Source: Tetmemena sp. SeJ-2015 (taxonomy: Eukaryota > Ciliophora > Spirotrichea > Sporadotrichida > Oxytrichidae). Taken from it: DNA of 12,983 bases. A model generated the notes under the pieces. It ran no database searches. It was not told the origin of the DNA and worked only from the letters and a program-made list of their open reading frames with translations. Below are positions 1 through 7,728 of this stretch, one piece after another (position 1 is the first letter of the stretch; each line of letters starts with the position of its first letter). The position numbers were made by a program, and so were the translations under genes. The stretch covers positions 1-12,983 of the forward strand of contig JAJKFJ010011456.1 of NCBI GenBank assembly GCA_027382625.1. The letters run 5' to 3'.

Positions 1-3
1 AAT

Positions 4-2002
4 TCATCTATTCGACCATTATTTATGTTACTTAGATTAATCTGTGAATTTGGAATATTGCTATTTGCAGTATAATTATCTAACTACAGCTTTAAAACTA
101 AAGTGAGACCCCCACTCAGTTTTTGCCATAGTTTTGTTTTTTCTTGCCTTATCTGGCATTTTTAATCCCTTGCCCGTCATAAACTTATTTACTAAAACAA
201 ATGTGCGTATATTGGGTCAAAGAAATTGGAGGAGAGTTTCTTTTGGAGATTCTATCCCAATTAGTTCATGTTTATAAGTTTCTCCAAAGCTTCTTCGTAG
301 TTACTTTTATCCACTTTGAAGGCGTGACATTTATCAATCCTCTCCAGACCACCAAGTCTCTAGTATAAAATCAGTAACACCAAGAAATTAAATCATCTCC
401 TTTATTAAGTATTAATTTTTGAAAGTTCTATCTACCACCAATCTGTTAAAGAAAGAAAGAAAAAATTAATCTATGGAGTCTCTTAAAAGAAAACTGATAG
501 AGATCCCCATGCACCTGCTTAATTAGTTTTCTCTCAGGAGTGTTCTTGGCGTAGCTTCGAATCATATCTTTAGGGTAGATATAAATATATAGTAAGATTA
601 AAGCCCCAATGAAGAAGATAAAGCTATCGAGGCTTATTCCAGACTCTTGAAGAACTTTCTCTGAAACAAAGGTAGTTGCGAAAAGCTTCACACATTTCTA
701 GTAGTGTTAGGCTCTATTCTATCTTCTTCTGTATGAATTAAACTCAGTAATAAAAAAATTTAACAAAGCAAAATATTTATCAGTTATAAGGTTGAACTGC
801 TCCCAATAGAATTTACGGATATCTCGCAGAAGATTTTTATACACCAACTCAAATCTCTTCTTGCAAGATGCGAGTCTAAAGCAGGCTAAAATTAAGAATT
901 CTAATTTAGCTGAGGATACTCTTTTCTCTTTTCTGTGATCTCTGGTAGGATCTGTATTCTTATGTTGGAGCAATCCAAAAATTATGTAATTTAAAATATG
1001 CTTAATATATTTGTAATCCAAGGATTTCTTAATCTTCCTCGTCCTCTTTTACGACAGTTTGAACTCTATTCAGCAGCTTTTCTAGCTCTGAAAATTATAA
1101 AGAAGTCTTAGTCGGGATCTGCAACTGCCTGATAAGCTCTAATAGCTCCTCCTCATAATATAATATTTATAAAACTTATTGATCTCGAATGAGATTGGAG
1201 CTATTTTTTAAGATGAGCTCTGCATCTCTTGATTTTCGTATTAAAGAAATAATTAAGAAATACCATCTATATAAACTGCCTAAATTAGGAATAGTGGGTA
1301 TTCTCATCACAACTCATGGAGTCGCTACTATCCTCATCTGGCTGAGACGACCTCTAGCTGTCATCTTCTTATTCAAAAATCTAACTTCTATTTGAATCTT
1401 TGTCAGAATTAGCTCTTTAGCTGGATTTATCTTTGGACTCTTCTTCAACTAAAAAATAAGTAATTTTAGAATCAATATTTGCTTTTAAAGCTTAGGATAT
1501 TTGATTGAGTGAGTCTTTGGATTATACAGCATTTTATTCTTAACCACTATTTGCAAAATTAATTAAAACTTAATTGTAAAGCTTATAAATTATGGTGAGT
1601 TAAGCTTTAATTAATAATGGATGAAGACTCCATAACTTAATTTGCAATCTGAGTCACCTTCATTAAAAAATAAATATTAAAAGAAATTGATGAGAAATTG
1701 GTAGTCTGAGTATTCTGAAACTCATTATACGTAACGATTTGAGAAGGAGACTCTCCTTGCTCATTTGAAGTTATCTTCGACTAGTCTCTCTAAGATTGGT
1801 ATAAAGAGCAGTTTCGTGCGGCTTCTTCCTCGCTGCCACCAATATTAGAGGACTTCTCAACTTAGAATATTTAGCACTAATTTGTTAAAAATTAAATGAA
1901 ATTTAAATATAATTGCTGGTTGGTTTAGTCTGTTTTTAGCTCTGAGTGAGATGATAGTATACCTTTTTCCTGAGGACCTAAAGAATCTTCTTTCTTTAGT
2001 TT
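4..2002 (-). CDS. Unrecognised minus-strand gene, C-terminal part, with at least 3 IESs
   Basis: I do not recognise this protein. Reading the minus strand with TGA as the only stop, successive open frames are joined by 7-8 nt direct repeats at 1640/1549, 1015/972 and 434/348, each restoring the frame. In order the product shows a Ser/Gln/Glu-rich part (SNIGGSEEEAARN; NSGQEQNAVQSKDSLNQISQ; EQEDDSQRSSQPDEDSSDS), a hydrophobic stretch (LYRWYFLIISLI), a Glu/Leu-rich possible coiled coil (EEELLELIRQLQIP ... FSELEKLLNRVQTVVKEDEED), a basic/hydrophobic region, a likely membrane segment (SLDSFIFFIGALILLYIYIY, about 600-550), then GGLERIDKCHAFKVDKSNYE. TGA codons at 177 or, after a proposed small IES, at 4-6 could end it. 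An ATG at 2136 (MKESNQIKHQNLSSEQ) is a possible start nearby in another frame; the gene may also continue upstream. Confidence 0.7.
163..179 (-). other. Possible 17-nt IES near the end of the minus-strand gene (pointer TAA on plus)
   Basis: TAA occurs at 163-165 and 180-182. Removing 17 nt bypasses the TGA at 179-177 and continues into LKMPDKARKNKTMAKTEWGS, which runs to a TGA at 6-4. The pointer is only 3 nt; the gene could simply end at 177. Confidence 0.4.
348..433 (-). other. IES in minus-strand gene (86 nt, pointer ACCACCAA on plus)
   Basis: ACCACCAA occurs at 348-355 and 434-441. On the minus strand removal bypasses a TGA at 373-371 and joins FFLQQIGG to LERIDKCHAFKVDKSNYEE in frame. 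Confidence 0.85.
972..1014 (-). other. IES in minus-strand gene (43 nt, pointer AATCCAA on plus)
   Basis: AATCCAA occurs at 972-978 and 1015-1021. On the minus strand removal joins EDEEDQEILGL to LQHKNTDPTRDHRKEKR in frame. Confidence 0.83.
1303..1312 (-). other. Possible 10-nt IES in minus-strand gene (pointer CTCAT on plus)
   Basis: CTCAT occurs at 1303-1307 and 1313-1317. Removal shifts the acidic-serine frame (DEDSSDSM) into the next long frame (RIPTIPNLGSLYRWYF). A frame change is needed somewhere here, but the 10-nt length is extreme, so the site is tentative. Confidence 0.45.
1549..1639 (-). other. IES in minus-strand gene (91 nt, pointer ATTTGCAA on plus)
   Basis: ATTTGCAA occurs at 1549-1556 and 1640-1647. 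On the minus strand, removal joins MKVTQIAN to SGQEQNAVQSKDSLNQ in frame; two otherwise separate open frames become one. Confidence 0.85.
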
Positions 2003-2352
2003 TCAGAAAGCCCTATTTGTGGGAGTTAGGTGAGGTCTTGCAAAGTTTGCGGATAGAATTTAATATTGGGGGAGCTGTGAGTGAGGGTTTGCTCTGAGGA
2101 TAGATTCTGGTGTTTGATTTGATTGGATTCCTTCATAACTCCAATATTATAAACCTAGCTTTCTTGAGTCGATAAACTAAAATTAAGTTATCTTATTGTA
2201 AGAGTGGGCTGCTGAGATAAGATTTTAATTTAAGTATTTAATTAGGAGGGTACTTGCTTAGATTTCGGTTCCTACCTCTCTACAATAAAGATGTCTCCCT
2301 TATTTACTTTAAAATATTAGGAATATTGATGTTTACTGCCTTTTTTATAATT
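2003..2352 (-). CDS. Open minus-strand frame upstream of the assembled gene, junctions unresolved
   Basis: A TGA-free minus-strand frame begins after a TGA at 2355-2353 and includes GDIFIVERQEPKSKQVPSQ, an ATG at 2136 (MKESNQIKHQNLSSEQTLT) and PQTLQDLTQLPQIGLSENQ. Composition resembles the Ser/Gln-rich start of the assembled gene downstream, so it may be its N-terminal part. No pointer giving the required frame change near 2000 was found. A second minus-strand frame is also open here, so which one is coded is uncertain. Confidence 0.45.
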
Positions 2353-2918
2353 TCAGTGGGAGCATTAATGGTGGTTGAAGCCAAAAATAAATTATTGTTT
2401 AAGCTTTGGGATGATTGAGTATTTTAAGTTTATCCGAGCAGCAGTTTCTCTGCTCTTATTCTTAAGATTCAAGTTGCTGAATTTACTCTTAATAAACATA
2501 GAAACAGGGAATAAGCAAATATATATAAGAATTGTAGGTTTAAGGGTATGATTTTGGCTCATTAGGAGCGAGTTAAATTTGGTAAGAAGGATTTCTCTGA
2601 TCACTACATTCAGTTTAATGCTTCATTTCTATGTCGCAAGCCTAAAGACTTATGAAAATACAAATATTTTTTATGCAATCATAAATAATTTATAAAACTC
2701 TTTTTAAATTGTCATTTATTTCAAATTATTTAAGAGAATCTTTAGTTACGACTACAAAATATAATATTTTATAAACTTAAATACGTAAAAATATCAAGAA
2801 ATACACCAAAATAAAATAAAAGGAAAAAGTGAAAAGTGAAAATTAAGATCGTAAATATAAGTTGATTTTTAGATAAATTTTATAGATAAATATAATATTT
2901 ATTTTATATTGAATTTAT
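2353..2918. other. Mostly AT-rich stretch without a resolved gene
   Basis: From 2640 to 2918 the DNA is very AT-rich and I see no supportable reading frame; it looks like IES or spacer DNA. From 2353 to 2640 all three minus-strand frames stay open for long stretches under the TGA-only code, so no single coding frame can be chosen. Confidence 0.4.
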
Positions 2919-3608
2919 TCAAGACTAGGTTGCGGAAAAATTAAACCTAGAAATCATATTTTTATGTTGCATCTGAAATTTCCCTTCGTTCATAGATTCC
3001 ATAGTACAAAAAATAATTTATGAAAATAAACAGGAGTGGGTTGAACTCTAAATTTGAGAAGGATGATTTTAGTTTTGAAAATAATTTTAAGCAGTCTGAG
3101 AGATAATTTTTTAATCCCCTTCATTAAAGCTGATAAAAAGATGAACTATATTTAGATTATTTGGTGTCTCATTGACTGAGTCGTTTGTAATGATCCCATG
3201 AGACCTCCATCCATTCTGGTGGCGACATCTTGACAATTCTAAATTTAGGTTGAGTTCACTCTTGTGAAATAAGACTAGTTAGCGAAGCTTTATATGGGAT
3301 TTTAGATCAGGACTTAAGGCTTCTAAGTGTAGGTCACCATTGGATATCCTCCAAAATTCTGGTTTATTGTAGTGAACATATAAAAGAGTTAAGATAATTA
3401 GTGAAAATTAAAAATAATCCAGAAGTAAATTTAAATGCAGGCAACTAAAGATTATATATATTAAGTTACAGCTAAAGCCAGGCGATTATTTAACCACTAT
3501 AGCATACTTTTTGAAGAAAAAGAGTTTCTCAATAAAATAGATTGTTAGTAATCTTGGTAGAATAGCGAATATTTGAGAGACTTTTCGACTCTCTTTTGAT
3601 TCTAGAGT
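2919..3608 (-). CDS. Unrecognised membrane-protein segment, minus strand
   Basis: A minus-strand frame is free of TGA for 229 codons, ending at a TGA at 2921-2919. It reads through hydrophobic stretches (IFAILPRLLTIYFIEKLFFF; NLIYIIFSCLHLNLLLDYF; FSLIILTLLYVHYNKPEFW), then a soluble, well-mixed region (ISNGDLHLEALSPDLKSHIK; GWRSHGIITNDSVNETPNNL; EGDQKIISQTAQNYFQNQ). It looks like part of a polytopic membrane protein, possibly the same gene as 4-2002. Start and IES junctions are not resolved and no family is recognised. Confidence 0.5.
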
Positions 3609-3631
3609 TCAATAACCATTTTTCTTTTTCA

Positions 3632-4613
3632 ATTGCATAATGACGATGCAAATTGACAAATAAGGCCATTAGACAAAGTTTGAAGACTAATCCTGAGAAG
3701 TAGCATATCGGCAAAAACAAATATCTTTGTCTTTTATACGATATCCTTTTTTAGCTTTAAATTATAATAATCTTTAAACTTTTGATAAATGAGCTTATTT
3801 TAATGTATTTTATTATTTGAGTGAGATTTGGGGTGGATAAAGAGCCAATATAATTTTAGGGACATCCATTCCACTAAGGCCTTAATATTTGCTTTAATAA
3901 ATATAGTAATATTTGGTATGTTGTGGGCTACTACGCAATAATTGATCCGAAAGGAAGCGCTACCAGCTACTGCTAAGGAGCGAGTATCACGATTTAAGAA
4001 CCGGCTGGTTGCTATAGCACTTAAGCACAATATTTGTGTAAAAAATAAAATGGATAAGCAGAATTGAATCCCTGAGATTAGGGTTGAAGGGTATTAGTTG
4101 TCTGGAAATACATGTTTATTATGTTTGGAATTTAATTCCCAAAGATTTGTGAGACTAGAAGAGCAAATATTATATTTAATTTGAAAATTTATTATAATCT
4201 CAGCCCTATATTCTAATTATTGAAGAGCAGCTCCTTCCCTTAAATATCCCTAAAGCAATAAGAAAATAAAAAGTTTGGGTTTGGGACAAAATATTTCTAT
4301 CTCTATATCATAAAAATTCTATAAAATTTATTTGAATCTTTTATTTTTTGAATAAAGTTGGTGATAGTGGTTGTTGATACCTCTTTTATTCTTCGATAGA
4401 TTGATTTAAGTTATTAAAATTTTTGCGTCTGCTTAGATTTTGAGATAACTTCATCTTAAGTTGTTATCAAGATCATTTTTAAAGCAACTCGAAGATGATG
4501 ATGGCGAAGATGGTGAAAGTTGTAGTTAAATGAGGGGATTTTTTATAATCTTCATACATTCTCGAATCTTTAACTATGAAATTGTGAGACGATTTATTCT
4601 AATAGCTGTCCAT
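3632..4613 (-). CDS. Possible N-terminal part of a minus-strand membrane protein, frames unresolved
   Basis: On the minus strand an ATG at 4613-4611 opens MDSYQNKSSHNFIVKDSRMY, then EDYKKSPHLTTTFTIFAIII, before a TGA at 4475. The same frame resumes as MKLSQNLSRRKNFNNLNQ; a CTT repeat 24 nt apart (plus AAG at 4458 and 4482) could bridge the gap. A different minus frame is TGA-free for 272 codons from 4450 to 3632 (including SRFLNRDTRSLAVAGSASF and VEWMSLKLYWLFIHPKSH), while a third is also open. The strand and general coding nature are supported; exact segments and order are not. Confidence 0.35.
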
Positions 4614-5367
4614 CTGTATAAATAAAATGACTCGAAGTCAAGCATTTAGAACTTAATATAAGCTGTAATTTTTTCCTCTCAATACGATATATACACATTA
4701 GAATAAAATAATCGAACTAACCTAATAGCCTGATCGACTAAATAAATTCACTATCATCATCAGTCAAATCTCAATTCCTAACACAATAAGTTATTTCATT
4801 CTCTTGATCACACTTTAAAAAGACAAGCTTGCATAAGTCCTGTAAATGAAAATTTTAGCAGATTTGTAAGTTTAAATAGAGTAGATAAAGGTGAATAATA
4901 AAAGTTAATAAATAGAGCTATAAATCTACTCAAACATTCCAACTGTCCAAAATTCGTTTGATTTTCATTCTCTAAGTCTCTGATAATTTTTGGAAAGAGT
5001 TTAAATCTAAATAAACTATTTCAAGAGAAAGAACATTAGCACAATCTTGTCTAAGAGTTATATTATCTTTGAAGAAGAATCATTTTGTTTTAATATACAC
5101 TTTAGCAGGATAATATTGTATTTGCGATTATATTATATTTTGGTGTATATAACTTTGCAACAGTGAGGCATTATAATAGCTACTTAATGCCCATTCATTA
5201 TCAAAGTAAAGCTTGCTCTAAAACTAAATCAGAATACGTGGAGGAAATAAAATAAGCGAGAATTTAAATTCCTTCATTATAGAATCTTTCAATTTGAATC
5301 ACTTTATTATTGTGTAGATCAATAATTGCAGAATTAAATTAACTTAATTTTAAGAACTATTTCAGAA
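4614..5367. other. AT-rich spacer between divergent genes
   Basis: This lies between the presumed minus-strand start (4613) and the kinase start (5368). It is AT-rich with several runs of A and T and no recognisable gene, RNA or long repeat. It should contain both 5' flanks and any telomere-addition sites. The kinase frame is open upstream of its ATG from about 5200, without a convincing start or conserved sequence. Confidence 0.4.
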
Positions 5368-7367
5368 ATGCTTGATGAAGATGTTATTTCATTTAAGAAA
5401 GGAAATAAATCTCAATATTTGCATATGTTATAGTAGGTGGAAAGTATTTGATGGGAAGGAAAATAGGTTCTGGGTCTTTTGGTTCTATCCTATTAGGAAC
5501 TGATATAGAAACAGCAAAGTTTGTGGCAATTAAATTCGTAAGATTATTTCTGGATCCATCATCAAATTTTAATTAGCCGGAGTGAAAAGTCATTTGATAA
5601 TTTTTTTTATAGGAAAAACCATCTTTGTCACAGCATCCACAACTGTTATACGAAGCTAAAATCCTCAAATCCATTCATCAGAAAGAAAAAGTTAAAGGCA
5701 TACCATACGTCTACTATCATGGAACTGAAGCTGATTTTAATATCCTAGTAATGGACATGCTAGGACCCTCACTTGCAGATCTTAATAACTACTAATTAAT
5801 TTTCCAGTTAATCTATTTGCGTTCTGTGGCAATAAATTCTCACTCAAGACAACTCTTATGATTGCTGATTAGATGCTAGGTAGAATAGACTCAGTCCATA
5901 AGAAAAATTTCATCCACAGAGATATGAAGCCTGAAAATTTCCTCATGGGCTAAGGAAGAGAATCTCACACAGTCTACGTTATTGATTTTGGACTGAGTAA
6001 AAAGTTCAAAGACGCAAAGACTCATCAGCATATTCAAATGTTAGATTTAAGAAGTTGAGTTTTCTTTTTAATTCCTTACAGAGAGAATAAAAACTTGACT
6101 GGTACCGCTCGTTACGCATCGGTAAACGCTCATCTCGGAATAGAGCAATCGAGAAGAGATGATTTAGAGTCTATTGGCTATATACTAGTTTACTTCTTGA
6201 ATGGAAGTCTCCCATGGCAATCTCTGTAGGCGAATAACAGATCAGAACGCTACAGCAAAATCTGCGAGATGAAGCTTCGCATCCCAATCGAGCAGCTATG
6301 CTTTGGACTTCCAAGTAAGACTGCCTTGATATCCATTTTAATAATGTTCATGTTATAGATGAGTTTTCTTCTTACTTGAACTACTGCAGATCGCTGAGGT
6401 TTGAAGACAGGCCAGACTACTCGCACCTGCGAAAGATGTTCAAAGAGCTGTTAGTTAAGGATGGTTACGAATATGATTATGCCTTCGACTGGGTCATAAT
6501 GAACGACAAACTTATAAACCAGAATGTGCTGAATATGGTTGACTTTGGAGATGAATAGGAGTCCATGCAACACGATGACAAAGCTGGGGAAGATAATGAT
6601 AATAACAGAGACTCTGACGGTGAAGGTAATAATGATAAGGAGGGAGATGACTAGGACAAACGGTCAGACGCTGGGTCAGACGATCCAGACAAAAGGCACT
6701 CCGACAATGAAGATAAGAAGGCGGCTGACTCAGATGAGGAAGAGGAGAGGGAAAGGAAAAGGCGTGAAGAGGAGGATGAATTAGCTCAGCAATCAGCCCA
6801 GGAGACAGCTAAGAAGACATCTATCATGGAGAAGCTAGCTAACCAACAGTAGAAGCCAGTTAAGAAGTTCTTGATGCAAGGTTAGGAACAGATAGATAGA
6901 AACGCACAAGATAAAAACACAAAAGGTGGCGGCAACAAAAAGAATCATACTATTATATGTTCAGCCCCGATTTTTCAAAAACTTTTGAGTTTGCTACTAT
7001 AAAGCCTGGACGAACGAGGACGAAGCTCTTGTCATCTGTATTAAAACTTGGTACTGTGAGCGCGCCTTGTCCATTGAGAATTGCTAGAAAAATTCCAAAA
7101 AAGGTAATTTTACAGATTTATTAAACCCCAAAATTATTGGGAAGGAGATTGCAAGAAGTCAATAATGGATGGATTTTAAACCACTTCTCTAAAGTTTAGT
7201 AAAAAGACTAAAAGCAGTTACTACTTACTGGAAAAGCTGGCTTCCGAGCCAGTAATGAAAAGTCTGGGCTGAACGAATAATAATTGTTTAAGTATTTATA
7301 TAAATGAAAGAATGTAAAGAAGAAGGGAAAGGGAAATAATAATAAGGAAGACTGCCTTATCTTTTGA
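5368..7367 (+). CDS. Casein kinase 1 family serine/threonine kinase, germline copy with 4 IESs and 2 introns
   Basis: Protein kinase of the CK1 family. Seen: after removing four IESs (5416-5444, 5779-5810, 6032-6070, 6939-7306) and two GT...AG introns (5538-5612, 6315-6358), the frame is exactly 470 codons plus TGA. The start at 5368 gives [12 protein letters not shown] and joins the kinase frame only if the first IES is removed. P-loop IGSGSFGSI is at residues 23-31, VAIK lysine at 46, HRDMKPEN at 138-145, DFG at 161-163, and the CK1-type [18 protein letters not shown] block follows. TAA/TAG are read as Gln. After the kinase domain comes an acidic and Lys/Arg/Glu-rich tail of roughly 170 residues ending in CLIF. 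From family knowledge: CK1 kinases phosphorylate acidic or primed Ser/Thr sites; a CaaX-type end suggests prenylation and membrane attachment, which is inference. The frame stays open upstream of 5368 without a better start. The segments are in linear, unscrambled order. Confidence 0.93.
5416..5444 (+). other. IES 1 of the CK1 gene (29 nt, pointer TATTTG)
   Basis: TATTTG occurs at 5416-5421 and 5445-5450. Deleting one copy plus the insert joins KGNKSQYL to [11 protein letters not shown] in frame. Without deletion the upstream kinase frame reaches a TGA and has no ATG before the P-loop. It has no GT...AG boundaries giving the right phase. Confidence 0.85.
5538..5612 (+). other. Spliceosomal intron 1 of the CK1 gene (75 nt)
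   Basis: It starts GTAAGA and ends TTTATAG, with a T-rich 3' end. Splicing joins VAIKF to [10 protein letters not shown] in frame. There is no direct repeat at the boundaries beyond a single G, so an intron fits better than an IES. Confidence 0.88.
5779..5810 (+). other. IES 2 of the CK1 gene (32 nt, pointer ATCT)
   Basis: ATCT occurs at 5779-5782 and 5811-5814. Removal gives [19 protein letters not shown], matching the CK1 pattern SLEDLF.(F/Y)CG.KFSLKT. There is no GT at the left boundary. The insert does hold a branch-like TACTAAT and a CCAG, which could be mistaken for an intron end. Confidence 0.9.
6032..6070 (+). other. IES 3 of the CK1 gene (39 nt, pointer ATTC)
   Basis: ATTC occurs at 6032-6035 and 6071-6074. 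Removal gives [14 protein letters not shown], the conserved CK1 activation-segment wording. A competing GT...AG intron (6040-6081) is also in frame but would give HIQIENKN and lose the conserved PYR, so the IES reading is preferred. Confidence 0.85.
6315..6358 (+). other. Spliceosomal intron 2 of the CK1 gene (44 nt)
   Basis: It starts GTAAGA and ends TTATAG. Splicing joins LCFGLP to [15 protein letters not shown] in frame, as expected for the CK1 family. No boundary repeat is present. Confidence 0.88.
6939..7306 (+). other. IES 4 of the CK1 gene (368 nt, pointer AAAGAAT)
   Basis: AAAGAAT occurs at 6939-6945 and 7307-7313. Removal joins GGGNKKN to [17 protein letters not shown] and a TGA at 7365, in frame. 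Without removal the kinase tail would run on into an unrelated 30-odd residue end at a TGA near 7058. This insert is about ten times longer than most others here and carries its own open frame at 6989-7258. Confidence 0.75.
6989..7258 (+). CDS. Unrecognised ~89-codon open frame inside CK1 IES 4
   Basis: The frame is TGA-free (TAA/TAG as Gln) from just after a TGA at 6986 to a TGA at 7256-7258. It reads [20 protein letters not shown], then [13 protein letters not shown], then [20 protein letters not shown], ending WKSWLPSQQ. The stretch around 7001-7090 is visibly richer in G and C than the other IESs. The WTNEDEAL start recalls Myb/SANT-like helices, but that is a weak resemblance. It has no ATG, so if real it is a fragment (an MDS) of another gene lying inside the IES, or a remnant. 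It could also be chance openness. Confidence 0.4.
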
Positions 7368-7728
7368 GCTATAAATTTTAAGTTTTTTGGAAGTAATTGT
7401 TCTTATTAAATTATATTTACAAATTCCACAATACCTTTATAAAACTCATGAAGCTGATAAGATTCGTAAAGCTAGTAAAGTCAATGCAAAGATTTCGTAG
7501 GATTTAATTCATTAGCCCACATTGGATTCTTATAGAGGACACAGCTATTTCGTTATGGAATATTTATTTTTTTATTTGATTTCTCAGATTCTTAGTAAAA
7601 GATTATAACGAGAGCATATTGAGCCAGATTAGAAATAAAGACCCTATTTAATTTCCTCGCACTATCTACTACTTGGGCTATTACTCGCTACTAATTAAAA
7701 GTTAAACGCCTAATTAATATGGCCTCGG
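7368..7728 (+). other. Spacer between kinase and transporter genes with an unassigned open frame
   Basis: This stretch must hold the 3' flank of the kinase gene and the 5' flank of the transporter gene, including any chromosome-breakage or telomere-addition sites if they lie on separate macronuclear chromosomes. A plus-strand frame is open throughout under the TGA-only code and runs into the transporter frame. It includes RGHSYFVMEYLFFYLISQ (with an ATG at 7556), slightly kinase-like, and REHIEPDQKQRPYLISSHY. I cannot assign it; it may be chance, a fragment of another gene, or an N-terminal extension of the transporter. Confidence 0.35.

Noticed and set aside
1189..1395. Plus-strand 68-codon frame starting MRLELFFKMSSASL
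   Set aside because: It lies antisense to the minus-strand segments that join across pointers and carry acidic, Gln-rich coding sequence. It uses the standard code by accident.
1578..1612. AAGCTT repeat pair 23 nt apart in the minus-strand gene
   Set aside because: Deletion between these copies gives a frame that loses the downstream NSGQEQNAVQ segment. The 8-nt ATTTGCAA pair spanning the region gives the right frame.
5779..5814. Reading the 32-nt kinase insert as a spliceosomal intron ending CCAG
   Set aside because: There is no GT at a suitable left boundary, and cutting at CCAG would not give the conserved DLFAFCG. The ATCT pointer deletion does.
6539..6784. Plus-strand Met/Arg/Thr-rich 81-codon frame
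   Set aside because: Shifted-frame shadow of the kinase's acidic tail, which is in another frame and continuous with the kinase domain.
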